Assembly: GCA_029747585.1 (NCBI GenBank)
Contig: JAPEVF010001151.1
Span: forward strand, 1 to 13,285
Source: Pleurotus djamor
Lineage: Eukaryota > Basidiomycota > Agaricomycetes > Agaricales > Pleurotaceae
Length of the DNA stretch: 13,285 nt
Direction: 5' to 3'
The notes beneath the pieces are model-generated. The model was not told where the DNA came from, searched no databases, and worked only from the letters and a program-made list of their open reading frames with translations. The translations under genes and the position numbers were made by a program. This document shows positions 9,725 to 13,285 of this stretch, in pieces. Positions within the stretch are counted from its first letter, which is position 1. Each line of letters starts with the position of its first letter.

Positions 9725-9973
9725 ATGACCGAGCAAATCGAACACGACAAGTCCAGCATGGTCTTCGACCCAGATGCAGTTCGAAGAAACTACAGAGCCG
9801 ATGGTGCCGGTGAACCTCCGCATCAGGCAACTCTCGACACCCATCAAAACGACCATTTGCAGCCTTCAGCCTCCCAACACAACCCTCGCATCGCTGCCGA
9901 CTCGCCTCGACCATCCTCAGCCTGTCCAATGCCATCCCCTCCTCTCTCTCTCTCTCCCCTCCGCTCCAGCTAG
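9725..9973 (+). CDS. Doubtful short ORF, possibly a gene relic (82 aa)
   Basis: The ATG at 9725 has a good fungal start context (ACCACCACAATGAC). The product begins MTEQIEHDKSSMVFDPDAVR and soon becomes Pro/Ser/Thr/His-rich, ending in a CT-rich tract. The FDPDAVRRNYRA stretch recalls the N-terminus of fungal flavin monooxygenases (FDPDAL-x3-YR-x-ER type), but no FAD motif follows. A second frame from the ATG at 9774 (72 codons) overlaps it, so the true frame is uncertain. It could be a truncated pseudogene, a first exon whose continuation I cannot find, or chance. Confidence 0.2.
   Translation: MTEQIEHDKSSMVFDPDAVRRNYRADGAGEPPHQATLDTHQNDHLQPSASQHNPRIAADSPRPSSACPMPSPPLSLSPLRSS
9942..9955. repeat. 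CT microsatellite in a pyrimidine-rich tract
   Basis: Seven CT dinucleotides sit within a pyrimidine-rich stretch (about 9920-10180). Fungal promoters often contain CT tracts, but no gene start is recognised downstream. Confidence 0.6.
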
Positions 9974-10204
9974 TCTATCCAACGCAACATGACTCTCCCC
10001 TTTCCCTCACGAACACGGGGCTTCAAGTCAAGGAAAGGCTAACAATGACACTGTACTCATGAATTTGGTGCGTAATATACACATGCTTCAGCCCTTCAAA
10101 CCCACCCACCTACTCTACTGCATATATATCTAGACTCCCTTCACCCCTTCCACCTCCCAGGCTCCCTTCACCCCGAACAAAGCGCCGAATCGAGGACGAT
10201 ACGC
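9974..10204. other. Pyrimidine-rich non-coding stretch
   Basis: No gene. The 13-mer CTCCCTTCACCCC occurs twice (10135-10147 and 10162-10174). The region leads into the decayed repeat array. Confidence 0.45.
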
Positions 10205-10709
10205 CCAATACTCAACCGACCCTTTCGCATAGTCAGTCAAGCGTAGCCTGGACATGACGCAAACTCATCAGTCATCCGAAAAATGTCCAACGACAACGCA
10301 AACACGCACCACGAGCAGGAAAATCGCACAAATTCAACTTCTCGAATCTTTCCACTCGCAAACAATTTTTTCGACGACTCGGCCGTTTCGCACTCCACCC
10401 TTTCGTAAACTTGGGTGAACGTGCCGCTACAAGAGGGTACCATGGCCGAGTGTTGGTGTTTTGAAGCAGAGGAGGTATCTTGGAAGATGAGCTAGGGAGG
10501 GAAGGGGTTCGGGCAAAGGTATCCCTACCTACTTGATGCTAAAGCGCTAAGTACTCACATATGTTTTATATGCCTCCAATACATCTTTTTTCGTTCATAC
10601 TTCGAGTGCCAGAGTGTTTTTTCGAGTTTGCGCTTCGGAGGGTGAGTCATGGGTGCCACACTAATACCTTCATTCAGCCTCTCGTCAGCCAGGCAGAAGA
10701 TGCGCACAT

Positions 10710-10787
10710 CACATACCTTGATGGTCATATAAAATTTGGATCGAACGGACAAGGTTCGAGCGAGAAAATCCATGGTCGACACCTGGA
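10710..10787 (-). pseudogene. Best preserved y-block exon-like segment
   Basis: On the minus strand a T-rich acceptor (CCCCTTCCAG) precedes a segment encoding VSTMDFLARTLSVRSKFY followed by MTIK, then a GTATGT donor. Homologous segments at 11315-11395 and 11762-11850 keep the donor-like end but have lost the frame. This donor retention suggests coding ancestry. Confidence 0.3.
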
Positions 10788-10859
10788 AGGGGAAAATCAA
10801 AAAAAAAATCAAAATCGAATATTCGTGAGTAAACACGAAGCGTATCACTTGGAAGAGAC

Positions 10860-11123
10860 TCACTTACGACTTGCATAGGTACTAGCATCGTTCTCCCAGC
10901 GCTTCCCCGGCGTTTCTAGCCAATTCCGCATTTCGTCCAAGTAGACGGCTTCGGCAGGAAATTTCCAAATCTCCTCCAAACCCTTCGCAAACTCGGTCGC
11001 ACATACCCATATGGCATAGAAACACGGGAGTATGGTTGGATTTGGCGAGCGTTTCGCGCTTGGTTGGTTATTCCAGTATTTGTGATCGTGTNGGGGGGAA
11101 GATCCAAAGGTCCTATCGTTCAC
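10860..11123 (-). pseudogene. Best preserved x-block reading frame of the array
   Basis: An open frame of about 87 codons with no internal stop, containing ATEFAKGLEEIWKFPAEAV followed by DEMRNWLETPGKRWENDAST. It ends at a good donor (C|GTAAGT near 10868). The N at 11092 lies inside. It aligns with the stop-containing copy at 11485-11695 (ETRFAEGYMKICKF) and with the copy at 12680-12880 (LTPFAKADLEILVRNF). It could be one exon of a real gene spliced to the y block at 10710-10787, but I could not extend the model on either side. No domain recognised. Confidence 0.35.
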
Positions 11124-11484
11124 ATTGATGTCAGTGCCTTTTAACCGGTACTGAGCGACTCATAGATGACTTGCCTTTGAGTACCAGCAAAATTCTAGTG
11201 GATCCATGCTTGTAATTCGAAAAATTGAAGATTCTTGGTGGGAGCGCGGACCTGGGTGAAATTTTGAAAAGCGAATATCAGGGTCTAGGGTGTGTGCCAA
11301 ATCATAGACGGACGACATACCATCAAGGCTACTACGCTCGTGTCCAGCCCTATCCGACCGCTGCCGAGTTACTGGCCTCGGCGACCTAGAGGAAGTAAAC
11401 ATGAAATATCAACCTAGGTGAGTCAGTACTCGCTTTCAGACACTCAAAACCGCTTAGATTTCATTAGTAAAGGCTGTATAATCG

Positions 11485-11695
11485 TTTTAGCAACGCCTCT
11501 GGCCCGTTTACGGCACTTTCAAAAATTTCGTCCATGAAGACGTCTATGGTCGAAATTTACAAATCTTCATGTAGCCTTCCGCAAACCTGGTCTCGGGTGC
11601 GCCAGTCCTATCTGATACCGAGGGTATCGTTGTATTTGGTCAGCGTTTCGGCGTTCGGTTGTAATTCCACTCTTTCGACCGGGGCGCGAGGTGAG
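11485..11695 (-). pseudogene. Degenerate x-block copy with stops
   Basis: Minus-strand translation reads WNYNRTPKR, stop, PNTTIPSVSDRTGAPETRF, then AEGYMKICKFRP, stop. This follows the 10860-11123 frame position by position (KYWNNQPSAKR, PNPTILP, ATEFAKGLEEIWKF) but with two in-frame stops. It is strong internal evidence that the array descends from a coding sequence. Confidence 0.45.
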
Positions 11696-12679
11696 TGCCT
11701 GTCTACATTTATAATCTCGACGTCAGCGACCCCCGAACCGATACACAAAGATAAATGGACGACATACCTTCAAAGTAACATGCGACGCGAACCATTTACA
11801 CCAAGATTTCGAGGAGAAATCAAGAGTTTTGTGCCTGGAGGTGCAAAGATGCAAAAGCGAAGGTATGTTGGTGAGTATTCACTGAACCTTGCTATAGTGA
11901 CGTACCTTTGACTCAGTAACCATCAAGGATTGTGCTCTTGGGCGCTCGTTCTGCCGTATCCGGTCGTTTTGGCCAGTCGACGCGAGGATGTGGTGCAAGG
12001 GTCAAACATCCAGATGTGGTCCTATCCCTTTAGGAATTCGGTCGATGGACCAGCCATAGCCTAGGAGCAAGGAGCCGCGGCGATCGTCGGTCGTAGATTC
12101 GTGGTTGAACGATTATTCGTCATTTTCGGATGGGTATGTAGGAAACCTTCAAGGAAACACTTGAAGACGGACGATTAGCTCCAAATTCAGCGATCGGAAA
12201 CGGCCAGGAATGACTCACCATCAATCTGCCGTACGAATCGGACCTGTTACTTCAAGGGTTCGTGCAAGAGAGCAAGAATCTCCCCCGGATCCTGGGGAAC
12301 CATAAACTATCAAAGATGTGAGTATACGGTTCGTAAAACGTGATGTTATGACTTACTAATGATCTGATTTGGCTCCTAGATTGCCTACTCGGCGATAATT
12401 ATGTGCGTGTGGGGTTGGGAAAGTGTTTGGGTGCGAGGGGAAGGATGAGAGCTGCAGCTTTGAAAATGAATACCAAGGCTTATCAAGCTGCGTTGGGAAT
12501 GCATTAGTGATGTCGTAACCCGGGGGAGTTAAAGGCGTTCGTACGTAGTTCAAACTGGTTTGTGAATGTCGAGTTTTTGGATTGACCGGGAAGTGATTTC
12601 GTCCTAGACGAATAACCACTTCGGTCAGCCTTTCGTAAACGTGGTCAACGATGCTAGTGTCACGTACCTCTCAGGGATG

Positions 12680-12880
12680 CGTTGTTTCATCCAGCGGCAT
12701 GCGCTTCCCATGGAGAAACCGAAGATTCCGCTTCGAAGAGGAGAAATGAAATTCCTGACCAGGATCTCAAGATCAGCCTTCGCAAACGGTGTCAAAGCAC
12801 CATCAGGGATGTACCATACTGGGGGTACGAGTAGAATTGGCCAGCGTATCGCCTATGACGAGGAATTCAAGGATTTGTGT
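12680..12880 (-). pseudogene. Diverged x-block copy, partly open
   Basis: The minus-strand frame reads AIRWPILLVPPVWYIPDGAL, then TPFAKADLEILVRNFISPL and CRWMKQRIPER before a GTACGT donor-like end near 12667. It is homologous to the 10860-11123 block but with an extra few residues. A stop lies upstream in the same frame near 12867. A partial second core (TTTCGTAAACGTGG) follows within 150 nt at 12629. Confidence 0.35.
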
Positions 12881-13285
12881 TTTTTTCGGGTGAATTTCAG
12901 TTTTTGGCCCAAAACGCTTGGAATACCCCGGGTCAGCTCTTTTTAACTCTCAGATACAATGACGAGATGGCTTACCCTTCATGTCTATTCATTGTGGGGG
13001 AGGGGGGACAAGGGTTCTTCGGAGTGGGGAGGAAAGTGAGTTTNAAAAAAAATCTTTTAGTACTGAAATAACCAGGTCACCTGATTAAATCTCATGCCTA
13101 CGATCGAGGTGTAGGCAGATGGGGATGAGTAGGTGTACTCGAGGTCGTTGTTGAGGCCCCGAGAGTCCTACAAATCCCGCAAATGAAGGATGAACCTAGA
13201 TTTGTGTTTTCCGGGGTAGGTCTATCCGGTTATGCTGTGCAGCACCTAAGTATTGATGTCAGCTCCTTTAGGATATCGGGTACGG

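Larger units (their letters stand above)
10205..13285 (-). repeat. Decayed tandem array of about 0.45-0.6 kb units (pseudogene-like), continuing off the right edge
   Basis: By-eye comparison shows three diverged blocks recurring in the same plus-strand order. Block x holds a CCTTCGYAAACNNGGT-like core (10400, 10979, 11575, 12628, 12777) and ends in a TTTGTG..GGGG stretch (11080, 12873, 13200). Block z has GTCAG..CCTTTTAACCGGTAC-like sequence (11130, 11722, 12933, 13257). Block y starts ACATACC (10711, 11315, 11762; weaker at 11918, 12213, 12975). Identity looks roughly 55-65 percent. Minus-strand translation gives exon-like pieces with donor-like GTATGT at the end of y, but stops and frame breaks in most copies. 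Two core spacings are close to 0.58-0.60 kb. I read it as a tandemly duplicated gene or exon pair that has decayed; the ancestral product is not recognised. Confidence 0.6.

Noticed and set aside
10555..10878. Opposed 102- and 105-codon frames between array blocks
   Set aside because: Both cross splice-like sites and the oligo-A/T tract; the KRKLEKTLWHSK segment could not be joined in phase to the y block without a stop.
12356..12619. 87-codon minus-strand frame
   Set aside because: It has no recognisable domain. It lies between array copies, and the only upstream junction with a good acceptor (GTCTAG) leads into a different frame.
1..13285. tRNA, rRNA, CRISPR array or intact transposon
   Set aside because: I saw no cloverleaf-type sequence, regular short spacer repeats, terminal inverted repeats or transposase/reverse-transcriptase motifs; the right-hand array lacks such signatures.

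Overview
The window looks like draft-assembly DNA from a filamentous basidiomycete, most likely an Agaricomycete. It is gene-dense, and the genes are broken by many short introns (mostly 46-77 nt) with GT-AG ends and CTNAC-like branch sites. The proteins recognised here have the look of the basidiomycete versions of their families. Single ambiguous bases at 11092 and 13044 sit beside homopolymer runs, so small indel errors are possible. All exon models were built by eye and checked by reading frame and family motifs.

Layout. (1) <1-2188, minus: an MFS transporter of the anion:cation symporter (Dal5/allantoate permease-like) family, with at least 12 exons, running off the left edge. (2) 2436-4659, minus: a 12-exon M20 metallopeptidase of the Gly-Xaa carboxypeptidase/CPS1 type, whose model closes exactly at 545 codons. 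It lies 247 nt upstream of the transporter on the same strand. (3) 4660-5582: intergenic, with paired GATA motifs and a perfect 8+1+8 palindrome just upstream of the peptidase. (4) 5701-7397, plus: a protein with a divergent six-cysteine Zn cluster, a basic Ser/Arg-rich linker and two long coiled-coil segments, with a probable intron in its 5' leader. (5) 7634-9342, minus and convergent with the previous gene: a cytochrome b5-fused front-end desaturase resembling delta-8 sphingolipid desaturases, with all three histidine boxes. One junction can be read either as a 52-nt intron or as a 1-nt frameshift in a homopolymer.

(6) 9343-10200 holds only a doubtful short ORF and pyrimidine-rich DNA. (7) About 10.2 kb to the right edge is not ordinary intergenic DNA. 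It is a decayed tandem array: at least five diverged copies of a roughly 0.45-0.6 kb unit whose parts (called x, z and y below) recur in the same order and orientation. Minus-strand exon-like reading frames survive best in one copy. I do not recognise the ancestral gene.

The peptidase and transporter could work together in peptide/amino-acid nitrogen use: intracellular or vacuolar dipeptide cleavage beside uptake of a small organic anion or dipeptide. This rests on adjacency and family only. The desaturase would act on ceramide/sphingoid bases in the ER. I see no evidence of a secondary-metabolite cluster, tRNA, rRNA, CRISPR array or intact transposon.
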